DNA from: Incurvaria masculella
Lineage: Eukaryota > Arthropoda > Insecta > Lepidoptera > Incurvariidae
Assembly (NCBI GenBank): GCA_946894095.1
Contig: OX335651.1
Location: forward strand, 7,710,501-7,774,500
Length of the DNA: 64,000 bases
Direction of reading: 5' to 3'
Below, in pieces: positions 49,801 through 58,046 of this stretch; positions within the stretch are counted from its first letter, which is position 1, and every line of letters begins with the position of its first letter. Made by a program: the position numbers and the translations under genes. Under the pieces are notes generated by a model, which was not told where the DNA came from, did not search any database, and saw only the letters and a program-made list of their open reading frames with translations.

Positions 49801-49808
49801 AACCCTAG
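37818..49808 (+). CDS. spz1: Spätzle-1 precursor (Toll ligand), six exons
   Basis: Exons: 37818-37862, 42872-43202, 45609-45826, 46932-47039, 47864-47961, 49589-49808; GT/AG borders throughout, 339 aa. Exons 1-2 join to a signal peptide (MAIENCLQWIVCVTLVLFAR). Residues 24-125 are Arg/Gly/Glu-rich and low in complexity. The pro-domain motif is C173-x6-C180 followed by NYPDNYIAGIL. IAQR215-218 matches the activation site known for moth Spätzle-1, giving a 121-residue mature part with cysteines 229, 266, 273, 287, 315, 316 and 318, plus KWLMVINQ, AYCKQKF and LPSCCSC. N270-S-S is a potential glycosylation site. A basic tail (RKRRRTRQEP) ends the protein. Exons 2, 3 and 6 are strikingly GC-rich. 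Role from the family: extracellular Toll ligand in immunity or patterning. Confidence 0.9.
38305..38706 (+). repeat. Dispersed repeat copy 2 joined to truncated GGAC repeat (spz1 intron 1)
   Basis: 38305-38618 matches 6975-7338. From 38618 it continues into the GGAC-rich repeat, which is cut off at 38706 just after its (GTCC)n tract. Confidence 0.7.
39326..39473. mobile_element. Palindromic MITE in spz1 intron 1
   Basis: Ends acagcccgaacaaaagt and actttttggtcgggctgt are complementary with one mismatch or gap. About 148 bp; contains a short cggcgaaatg tandem. Confidence 0.6.
40865..40911. repeat. 47-bp palindrome
   Basis: Symmetric about 40888 with a single mismatched pair (aagtataaatctac against gtggatttatactt in complement). 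Confidence 0.7.
41009..41680. mobile_element. cctaaattgg-type MITE with nested MITE (spz1 intron 1)
   Basis: The outer element has ends agtccgagttctgacctaaa and tttaggtggcaagtgggact. Nested at 41236-41594 is a second palindromic element (tgttccgacccatata paired with gggtcggaaca; inner acgcaaaaagtattgcactt pairs with its complement). Confidence 0.8.
42588..42833 (-). repeat. GGAC-rich repeat next to spz1 exon 2 acceptor
   Basis: It runs from accggccaagtgcgagtcgg to gggtacggaaccctaaa, with a short (GGAC)n tract. Its end is only 38 bp upstream of the exon 2 start at 42872. Confidence 0.85.
43192..43807. repeat. 27-bp inverted repeat spanning a splice donor and SINE
   Basis: 43192-43218, covering the end of spz1 exon 2 and its donor (ggcccattcag|gtaaga), recurs exactly as reverse complement at 43781-43807. 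Between the arms lies a complete SINE. Confidence 0.85.
43252..43660 (-). mobile_element. SINE (tRNA-headed family), full length, spz1 intron 2
   Basis: Reverse orientation, from the T-run and tatgcgacctgacatggatg to the head (gatttgaacccagacctctg, then ggacgctaggcc, cgccactaggctacgag). Close to the reference copy at 19730, so comparatively young. Confidence 0.9.
43850..44283. mobile_element. Two SINE fragments, spz1 intron 2
   Basis: 43850-44020 is a reverse-oriented piece (gcaatgccaggacctttcct, attgccgcttca). 44185-44283 is a forward tail (catgtggtgtgttaggctaa, then an A-run). Confidence 0.7.
44660..44918 (+). repeat. GGAC-rich repeat, spz1 intron 2
   Basis: Usual ends and core; the (GTCC)n tract is reduced to two units and the gtacggaacc block near the 3' end is deleted. 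Confidence 0.8.
45956..46274 (+). repeat. GGAC-rich repeat, spz1 intron 3
   Basis: Full copy. It has a small internal inverted duplication (atggaccgttattacggtcc, about 46062-46081) not seen in other copies. Confidence 0.8.
46463..46640 (+). repeat. Dispersed repeat, copy 1 (partner 59868-60045)
   Basis: Shares gtcacagatgaaagtgagac, gcctgacgtcatcaa, gctgtcatttcatgagt and caccggtgac with a stretch in the ZAD gene intron, in the same orientation. Confidence 0.65.
47097..47507. mobile_element. cctaaattgg-type MITE with nested element (spz1 intron 4)
   Basis: The left end is cgagttcccacctaaattgg and the right end aaagtgggact, the latter missing the inner part of the terminal repeat. A nested element at about 47213-47340 has accaccttcaactac paired with gtagctggaggtggt. 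Confidence 0.7.
47630..47765. mobile_element. Second copy of the accacctcca/gtaaccgaaag element (spz1 intron 4)
   Basis: It shares cggttacat and atggtgtaaccgaaagat with the nested element at 47213-47340, 290 bp upstream. Confidence 0.6.
48356..49192. mobile_element. Inverted-repeat element filled with other repeats (spz1 intron 5)
   Basis: gtatcaccttgacatggcta at 48356 is found in reverse at about 49169-49190. A diverged tandem copy of the left block (gacatggctactgcactcaa) recurs at about 48500, a period of about 135 bp. Between the arms are a SINE fragment (48700-48900, +) and a truncated GGAC repeat (48903-49025, -). Confidence 0.55.
49395..49506. mobile_element. attcagagtg MITE (spz1 intron 5)
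   Basis: Same family as 13879-13988, with cggactaacttt and agtccggtgctaat in mirrored positions. It ends 82 bp before exon 6. Confidence 0.7.
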
Positions 49809-49860
49809 AGTTTTAGCGTTATGAAACCTGTAATTTGCCTAATGTAAACAAAACATACAA

Positions 49861-49866
49861 AATAAA
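49861..49866 (+). terminator. Polyadenylation signal of spz1
   Basis: AATAAA stands 53 bp after the stop codon, a normal distance for a short 3' UTR. Confidence 0.65.
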
Positions 49867-50429
49867 TGAAAACGTATGTTCCCTTCATCGTTTTAAACTT
49901 ACACCTAAATGCAGAAACTTGTCCGAATCACAAGTTTACAGTATTTACGTATCTTGAGTGATTTAAAACCTGAGCTGTGAGCTCGTCTGGTCTTTTATTA
50001 GTTTAGTCGCAGAGATCAGAGAATTAATTCCCTTTTCACTAATCTTTGAAAAAAAAAATCATCTACTAACACTCCATCCCAAATGAAACACTTGTCTGTT
50101 TGTTATCTCTGAAACAAAACAATCTCGGCTCACCTAGGGATTTTTAGATTGAGATAAACAGTCTAACAATAAAAAAAAAACAAAAACTAAGGCTAACGAT
50201 AAGTACTACTTTGTGACGTCACTTTGCATTACTTTGACATTTCTTCTATACAAAATGTGTCAAAGTGACGTCACAGATTATAACTTTTCGTTAGGCTTAG
50301 TTACGGTTACGATTATTTATCTTAACCTTAGTACTAACTAGTAACTAGAAACTAGTCTAAACAAAGTTCCGACATCAAACTTTCTATCCATACTCCCCAT
50401 TTGACCACTCATTGACTAGGTTAGGCTAT
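49867..50429. other. No gene recognised
   Basis: Intergenic DNA. An inverted pair near 50195-50300 (cgataagtactactttgtga, then gtgacgtcac inside, with the complement around tcacagattataacttttcg) suggests another degenerate MITE. Confidence 0.4.
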
Positions 50430-50800
50430 GATTCTCATGGGATTTAGGCGCGTGCATAGATCTGTGTTCGATGACTTTCTTTCTCTTTCTGATTTGGGTA
50501 TTTCGTCACGAATGCAAGCTGTTACATGGTTTGGAATCCACGTAAAAGTGCAGGTCCCCTTCACTACTAGGTGATAGGTTAAGCCCGCCTGGGTTGGTAC
50601 CATTGCATTGGATTTAAGGGTGTTCGAAGCGGCTATGCTTTTCTTTCGTGTTTTTCATCTAGTTCAATGCAGCGGTGCTCATACACATAAAGGGAAGGTT
50701 TTGGCATTGCACCTAACCCGTCCGGAAATTTGGTGTGAAGGGCTGATATAATGACAGGAAGTATTACCATTCACTTCCTGCATGGCCGCAGCATAAAAGT
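50430..50800 (+). mobile_element. SINE (tRNA-headed family), diverged
   Basis: Most of the body is recognisable (tttggaatccacgtaaaag, accattgcattggat, gggaaggttttggcattgc). The A box is unclear. Confidence 0.7.
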
Positions 50801-50805
50801 CTTGG

Positions 50806-52285
50806 TTGACGGTGGCTGTTCCAAAGCCATGCCTGTCAATGCCGCAGGGCTCTGTGCTGTCCCCAACCCTTTTTCTGTTGCAAATTAATGGTCTGCTCAA
50901 TTTGGGCAACATTGATTGCTACTCAGACGACAGCACAGTGCTAGCCAGGTACACCAGTCATCAGACCGCAATCCGGGCTGAAGTTGAGGAGAAGAGGCGG
51001 CGCCTCGTCGTTAGACTCGAAGAACCTCGTCGAGTTTAACGCCAGTAAGATACAGGCGAGCGTATTTCGTGTGAAGCGTACCTCGTTCAGTGTGGCGCCG
51101 ACCTTCCAGCTAACAACTCTACATAATGACGACCACATAGAGATTCTTGGTGTCGATCTAACGCCTGACCTCATATCGAGGATAAAACAAAACTCGCCTC
51201 AAAAAAGATGGAAGTCCTCAACAGGGTGTGTCAGTATTTCACGCCTGGCCAAAAACTGCTGCTTTACAAGGCGCAGATAAGGTCATGCGTGGAGTATTGC
51301 TCGCATTTGTGGGACGGCTCAGCTAAGCACCTGCTTCGCTCCCTGGACTCGATACAGCGTCGGGCCGTGCGTCTCGTCGACGATCGTATCCCTAAATTTG
51401 GAGACCCTCCAACTCCGAAGGGTTGGTAGAGTCCCTCTCTGTATTCTATTGTTTTTACCGTGGAGAATGGTCGCCGGAGCTGCATAACGCTGTACCTCCG
51501 TCCCCTTTCTACCTTCGCTCACGCGGAAAAGGGAGAAATTGCACATATGGCATTCCAAAAATAAGAACCAACCGATCTTCTAGATCCTTCATTATAGATG
51601 TCGATTATATATAATGTTCACCCTTCCGAGGTATTTCACCCAAAGTAGGTACAACCTGGGGCCCTTCAAACATGGCCCTGCCGGGGGCCCATGGGCCGGC
51701 CGGCATGGTTTTTAGTGTTCCTGTAGGTTCAAAATCCCATGAGCGTCAGAGGTCCTGGCGTACGCCATATGCCACGCTTAACATAAAAAAATCTAATTCA
51801 ATAAAAAATACCTTCCCTTATATCAGCACAGTTACAGTGAACTGCATGGAAAGCGCAGACCATTTATCAACGCCGCTACCACCATCTTTCATTCAATGAG
51901 ATGGTATCGACCCATAACATCATTTGCAGCCTTGGCAACCATACCACGACACGACTATGACGACAAACCTTCAAACCTGCCCATCCTACCTATATCTCCT
52001 GCGGCACCCGCCGCAGAGAATCACATTAGGCTTTTGAGAACGAACCGTTTCTCAAACTCATTTCTCTACGCACCGCCAGGATATGGTACTGTCTGCCGGC
52101 AGGTGTCTTTCCTCATACCTATAACCTGGGAATCTTCAAACGTAATTTAAACAAGAGCGATAGTCCGCAAATGCGCTGCTATGGTGCCTCGCTGAGCGTG
52201 ATATCGCGAGGCGGTGTTTTTGGCTTGGTTTAGGGCTTTGGCACCTTTGGTCTTCAGCAAAGCCACTCACACCGGTTTTAAGTAT
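50806..52285 (+). pseudogene. Jockey-like LINE reverse transcriptase remnant
   Basis: In order: MPQGSVLSPTLFLLQINGLL; YSDDSTVLARYT (altered YADD box); LVEFNASKIQASVF; ILGVDLTPD; YKAQIRSCVEYCSHLW; LDSIQRRAVRLVDD; RTNRFSNSFL. The parts lie in different frames with stops, so it is non-functional. A SINE scrap (51815-51915, -) interrupts it. The 3' end (52140-52285) recurs in reverse at 60705-60870. Confidence 0.85.
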
Positions 52286-52486
52286 AAAAAAAATTGTCAT
52301 TGATGGTAAGACCGCTTTTTGGATCACAAATTGGAACCCAATATCGACAGATATTACAAATATTGCAATAAAACACTTTTACATGCTAGACCAATGAGTA
52401 TATAAATACATTTAAATTCTTTTTTTTATTATTATCACTTATTCTTACAGGTATGTAATGATGGCAGGATTGATTGATGAAAGGAT

Positions 52487-54404
52487 TTAATCATTCATCT
52501 TCTCGGGTACAGTCTGCGCAATCCAGTTCAGGTATGGGGGATTGCCATTTTGTATAGGCAGCGAGATTACTTCACACACTTCGTATGGGTGTTGCGAGCG
52601 TACGAACTTAATCAACTGCTCCACGTGGCTGGTTCTTGTTTTAATCATAAGTAAGGCCTGGAAAGAAAAAAAAAAATTTTTCCATAACTTATTCATAAGA
52701 GAGCGTTCATAAACCACGTGAAGGATTTAGAGGGGGATGGGTCCGGCGCACGGCGACGTCTGGTCAGTAGGCGAGTGGGGGATGCTGGCCCGAGTCACGT
52801 GACGGAACGCACCGAAGCCGAGTCGTGCCTTGCCTATTAACATCAATATAATTTTTGACTTTTTTCGCCAATGTTATATCTTTTAATATGATCGTTTTTG
52901 TTACGTACGCCTGTGTAAATTATATGTTTTTTTTAGCTCATATATTTTCTTTTACAATCTGTCCAGGTTACAGGACATTCAGTAAAAAGTTTTGATTCGT
53001 TTGAGTTTGGCACGCTTGGTATGCGTCCAGTGATGCATCCAATAGTTATATAGATCTAAGATAGATCTAAATTATATGTAATTACCTCAATATTGGCTTA
53101 TTCATGATCTTCCTTCCCAAATGATAGCAGCATATAGTTCGAATTGATCAGTAATACCAGGCTTTAAGAATAGTTGCGTTTTTTTTTATGCCACCTGACA
53201 TAGATGGCTAATACTACACAACTACCGTTATGATATTAGCCCAATATGCCACATTCCCGAAGGAATTTGGTGCCATGCCAGGACCTTCCCTTTATTTGGA
53301 TATATTAGGAAAACACGGACAATTTTTCATTGCCGCTTTGACCATCTTTTCATCCAATGCGATGGTACCAATCCGGGCGGGCTTAAACCCTACCATACCT
53401 AGTAGGGGAAGGGGACCTACAGTTTTACATGGATTCCGAACCATGGAGCAGCTCGCATTCATGACGAAATGCACTTATCGAACTCGGAAAGAGAAAGACA
53501 TGTCGGTATTGAACCCAGGCCTCTGGTACGCAAGGGCAGTCCCCGCGCCACTAGGCTACGAACCAATCAAAACACGATTTTATGAATGTCATGTAACTTA
53601 GGTAGGGGAGAGGGGAGGGTTAGCCTCTCGGTCACAGCTTTGGTCACGGCTGGTCACTAGATGAGAGGGGAGGTCCAAAAGTGGTCTAAATCCTTCACGT
53701 GGATTACGAAGACGTAAGATAGCTTGTATTTTTCGGCTGTTTTTCATCAGCCGAACCGTAGAGAAAGGGTAAAAATAAATTGAACATTCATAAGGTAGTA
53801 CTTAGTAGATACACTTACAACTGTAAACAAATTTTTTTTCCATTGGTATGTATATATAGTTACAACTCTATGATATTGACGCCAATTAATACTTAATACT
53901 CAACATACACCGCATACAGTCTTAACAACTATGTGAGAGCTTGATATCCAATACTTTAATTAAAATATGCATGATATGATACTGTATCAGATTATCCAGA
54001 ATAATAGTCAAACTGTATAGTTATTTTTTTTTTCGTTATAAAAAAAATCACTTTCCAATAACCTTTCACAATTTTATGTATTTAATGGATACGACATTAC
54101 CGTTATCTCATTAATTTGAGTTTCAGCGACATCTACATTTTAAGCATTGTAATCAGATTTTTAAATTAATAATCTGATTACAATGCTTAAAATGTAGATG
54201 TCGCTGAAACTCAAATTAACCTTTCACAAGTTTCATACAAAATTACCTCACTGTCCTCATTGATATCTCCCTTCCATTCGTAAATGGACGTGACCTGTGG
54301 TATAATATTGACACACGCTGCGAGCTTGCTCTTGACTAGGCCGTGCCCAATAGTTTTGCCAACTTCAACGGAAGGCACTGTCACATATGCCACTGAGTAT
54401 TTTC
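52487..54404 (-). CDS. cutA: CutA1-type divalent-cation tolerance protein, 5' exon not found
   Basis: Two minus-strand exons: 54247-54404 and 52487-52657, with GT/AG borders in phase. They join to [11 protein letters not shown], then [62 protein letters not shown] and [10 protein letters not shown], ending MND. This is nearly the whole CutA core: a small trimeric ferredoxin-like fold. The conserved LAACVN, SIYEWKG, HPYEV and YLNW blocks are all present. Bacterial CutA is linked to copper tolerance; in animals the family has been tied to acetylcholinesterase and metal handling, without a settled function. The first exon must end in phase 1 and lies upstream of 54404; I could not identify it. 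Confidence 0.9.
53182..53563 (-). mobile_element. SINE (tRNA-headed family), cutA intron
   Basis: Near full length from tatgccacctgacatagatg to gtattgaacccaggcctctg and the ccactaggctacgaacc head. It is oriented in reverse on the + strand, hence the same direction as cutA. A short deletion falls after ccttccctttat. Confidence 0.9.
54111..54219. repeat. Perfect 49-bp inverted repeat beside the cutA splice donor
   Basis: Arms 54111-54159 and 54171-54219 are exact complements separated by 11 AT bases. The 12-mer aacctttcacaa stands at 54060-54071 and 54218-54229. The right arm ends 27 bp from the edge of the cutA exon at 54247. Confidence 0.9.
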
Positions 54405-54851
54405 CTGAAAATGTTAAGTTCCTACATATCAGGTTTTATAACCAATAATCCTTTATATACGTATAAGCCTTATATAAGGCTGCTGACATACCTACATCAG
54501 GTTTCCTGATCAGGAATCAGAATCTGACTCTCGGACGCAACACCTACCATGCAAAAGCTATGGCCCGGGACGCACACTTTTTACTGAATCTGTATCACCG
54601 GTCCCGAATCCAGAAATAATGCGGAATAGTCCGGAATCAGATTCTGAAAACAGCTTTCCGAATGCAGCAACTACATACATTTTTTATCCTCCGCCACACA
54701 CGTCTGGAGGTTAACCGTACGGAATGAGTCATCCGGTACACAGACTAGCAACAGATTAAATTCAGCGTCGTTGAGACGAGCCATGCGTATGTCCACAGGC
54801 CATTACCTACGTTGAAATAAACACATTTTTCATGCTTGCAATGGATTTTCT

Positions 54852-55005
54852 TATGGAACTTGACATGAATGGCTTATACCACACAACTACCGTTGGGTCG
54901 ATCATCATTGCCCGGGTAGGATTTACCACAGCACCTAGAACCTAAGGAAAGGGGACCCACCGTTTTACATGCATACCGAACCATAGAACAGCTCGGCATC
55001 CCGTA
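54852..55005 (-). mobile_element. SINE with internal deletion
   Basis: The tail block (aacttgacatgaatggctta) jumps directly to the middle block (accgttttacatgcataccg); the central gccgcttcgacc portion is lost. Confidence 0.65.
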
Positions 55006-57120
55006 AACTTGCATTGAAATCCACATGGTCAATGCAATCATTTGAGTGCTTGAGTGGTTTACTGAATGTCTCTAAACTTTTGATGTCTATTATTAGGGCA
55101 TCTATGGTAATGGGAATTTGTATAGCATGGACATGGGAAAAGGCAGCCAAATTTATGAATAATCAACTAGGGAGGTGTGCTGGTCGCACAACCAAAAAAA
55201 TCAGCTGTTGCTTACAAGACAAAAAATTGGTTTTAGGTAGGTTTGAAGGTTTTGCTGGTGCCTAGACTAGAAACGGTTCAATGTGGGAAATGCGGTTGGT
55301 TAATTTCTGGACATGCGGGACACATATGACTTTTTTGGGCCTATTTACATTAATTACTACAGTTCAGGATTATAACTAATTGCTGGACAGTCCAGCAGAA
55401 TCCGGAATGGTTGACTGCCTTGTCATGGGATTTAACCAAATGATCGTGAGATAGAACGAATAATGTAGGCAAAAGGCTTTACTTAATACGTTATTATAAG
55501 TTTACTTTCTCTATGATTGTAGGTTCCAAATTTCGAATCTGATCACCAACCAGCATCAGGACATGTAGCTGCAGTAGACATATTTACGTGCGCAGTGCTC
55601 GGTCTCAGCAGCGCTACGCATAGACTTAGAACTGTTCTCGCTGGAAACTCCAGTAGCATGCCTCTTTCATGGAACCCCCTTGCCGCTCGCTCGCAAACAA
55701 TTTCAATCACTCACAGATAAAAAAAGTGTCTTATCTTTCAAAGAGTGTGTAAACGTGTTATCGCAGCACGCACGCACAGAAGAGAGAAAACAATCAGGGA
55801 TGAAAATAATATGTCATATTTTTTGTTTTTTGCTCACGGAAAGGCAAAGCAAACAAACGCTATGCAGTTTTCTTATTATAATCGTTAGGCCCTGACCGCA
55901 TGACTGAATAAAACCGGATAGACGGAATCTCGGCCGCGCCCACCAATCGAACCACATGTCATGGGAATGGGTCGGACAGCCGCCGCGTATGGGTCGCGTA
56001 AGCCGCTCCACCGTCCAATTCGCCGTCTGAGAGGTTATACAGCGGCGTTCTTTGTTTGATGTCACACACGTTCGTTGAAAACTAAAGGAAAAGATATTGA
56101 ATTGAATTCAATTCAATGGTTATTAGGATGTTATATGGTTATATGGTGACGAAATTCCGTAATTCGAACCGCGGCCTAGGCAATGCGGATATTTTTATAT
56201 ATTCTTTGCCATCGCTGTCATAACACAATATAGTCCCACATAGATCATTTTGCGCCTGCTGGGGGCAAAACTGTCGTCTTATGGTTACCACTGGAAATAA
56301 AATCCTTTTCTTCAAAAATAGAAAAAGGGAACCACCTACCTCTAAAATAAACACAGCCTAGAGGGACTAATTAGTGGATAACTCGATTTGTTGCAATGAC
56401 AACACATGCCTGTGACGGCGAAGGCGCGTTCGGTAAAGTTTGAAAATGGGATTATTGCCCATTTCTTTCGTTTTTGTCTCCGAAGAACTTTCACACATTC
56501 AAGAGATTGCTCTTTAACTCCGCTTTAGTGTACTTTAGGCATTATTTTACCCGTTTAAAATACTGAAAACGTTCCTACAAAGAGAAAGCACATCATAAGG
56601 AGAAATCTGACAGCCGAATGATGGTGAAGATGGCGACCGTTTAGTTTTGGTTTTAGCCAGCGCAAAATAAATTATGTGGGACTATACAAGTTCGCTAAAA
56701 TTTTTAAATTGAATCATTTTTATGCTGTGATCATTTCATTTTTAGTCTGTGTCTCTAATAAATTTCAATGTTCATGAACATTCAATAATCTGATGCATAC
56801 AAATTTATTCTGTGTTCATGAAAGTTCGGTAACTTTTATTTTGAATTACAGGGTTCTGAAACGTGTGCAAAACAGTTTGAAGCTGTCATTGTAATTCCTG
56901 TTTCAGTTTGTGGTGGTTGGTATTTTTTTTTCTTTTAAAGCAGCTCGGTAAGTAGCTAGTAAAAACGTTCAAACAAATGACACTATATAAGTTCAGCAGA
57001 TAAAATGAACTTGCTGTGTAAGGCGGTTGCTACTCTTTCCATGGTCAATTCCAGTCCTCAGGCAAAAAAACAAATTTTAAAATGGAATGCGTTGCTAGTT
57101 TTTTGTATTCAAACAATTAC
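55006..57120. other. Intergenic region between cutA and the ZAD gene
   Basis: No exon identified, although the cutA first exon and both promoters may lie here. 55915-56045 is GC-richer. 56096-56117 is a perfect 22-bp palindrome of attgaatt type. An 83-codon frame at 55014-55265 is unassigned. Confidence 0.4.
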
Positions 57121-57129
57121 AATATAAAG

Positions 57130-57660
57130 GGCCTTGTGACCCAAGGGATCTGTGCTGTCCGCAACCCTTTTTCTGTTGCACTTTAATGATCTGCTCAATA
57201 TGGGTGACATTGGATTGCTACGCAGATGAGCCAGGTACACCAATCTCCGAACTGCAAGCCAGGCTGAGTTGGAGGAGGATAGACGGCGCTCAAAGAGATT
57301 CTAGAAAACGTTTCTGTATGGGGTCTCCAGAACCTCGTTGAGTTTAATGCGAGCAAGTCACAGACGAGCAAGACATAGACAACATTTACAAGGCGCAGAC
57401 AGGTCTTGAGTAGATTATTGCTCGCATTTGTGGGACGGCTCAGCTCAGCATCAGCTAGGCTCCATTGACTTGATACAGCGTCGGGCCGTGCGTCTCGTCG
57501 ACGACCCCAGTGTATCCCTGAATTGACAACCCTCCAAATCCGAAGCGATGTAGGGTCTCTCTCTGTGTTCTATCTTCTTTAGCATGGAGAATGCTCATCG
57601 GAGCTGCATAACGCTGTACCTCTGTCCCCTTTCTACCATCGCACAAGGCCATATGCCACG
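57130..57660 (+). pseudogene. Second, more decayed Jockey-like LINE remnant
   Basis: It is clearly homologous at nucleotide level to 50840-51560: ggatctgtgctgtccgcaac, tttgtgggacggctcagct, cagcgtcgggccgtgcgtct, gagctgcataacgctgtacc. It has several deletions compared with that copy and no frame longer than about 65 codons. Confidence 0.8.
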
Positions 57661-58046
57661 CTTAACTTAAAAAAAAAAATATGTTAACATACCTATCAAA
57701 GATTTAATCCTGAACCTCTCTTGTAAGATTGTAAAAAAATTAAAAATTAAAACCACCCAAAATCTGTTCGTGCTGACTTATTGTATGTTCATATGTTGAA
57801 ATGAGGATGTATTATTTTCCTTCTGCTTTATCCAGTGCTGCCAGAGATAGGTACATACATGCTTGAAGTGAGGTTACCCGGATACTAAAATATTTTGAAA
57901 TATTTAAACAATTTACCGGTGCGCGTCACCAATATGTTTAAACATTTCGCTCAAGTAGAAAGATTTTAAAATCTGTTCTAGAATAGTGTAAACGAAAGAA
58001 AAATTGTACCCAAATATTTCAGGTACCTACACCTGGAATCAGTAAT

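Noticed and set aside
53230..53601. 123-codon frame on the plus strand
   Set aside because: Translation of a SINE; similar frames appear in other SINE copies (19902, 37138, 43801).
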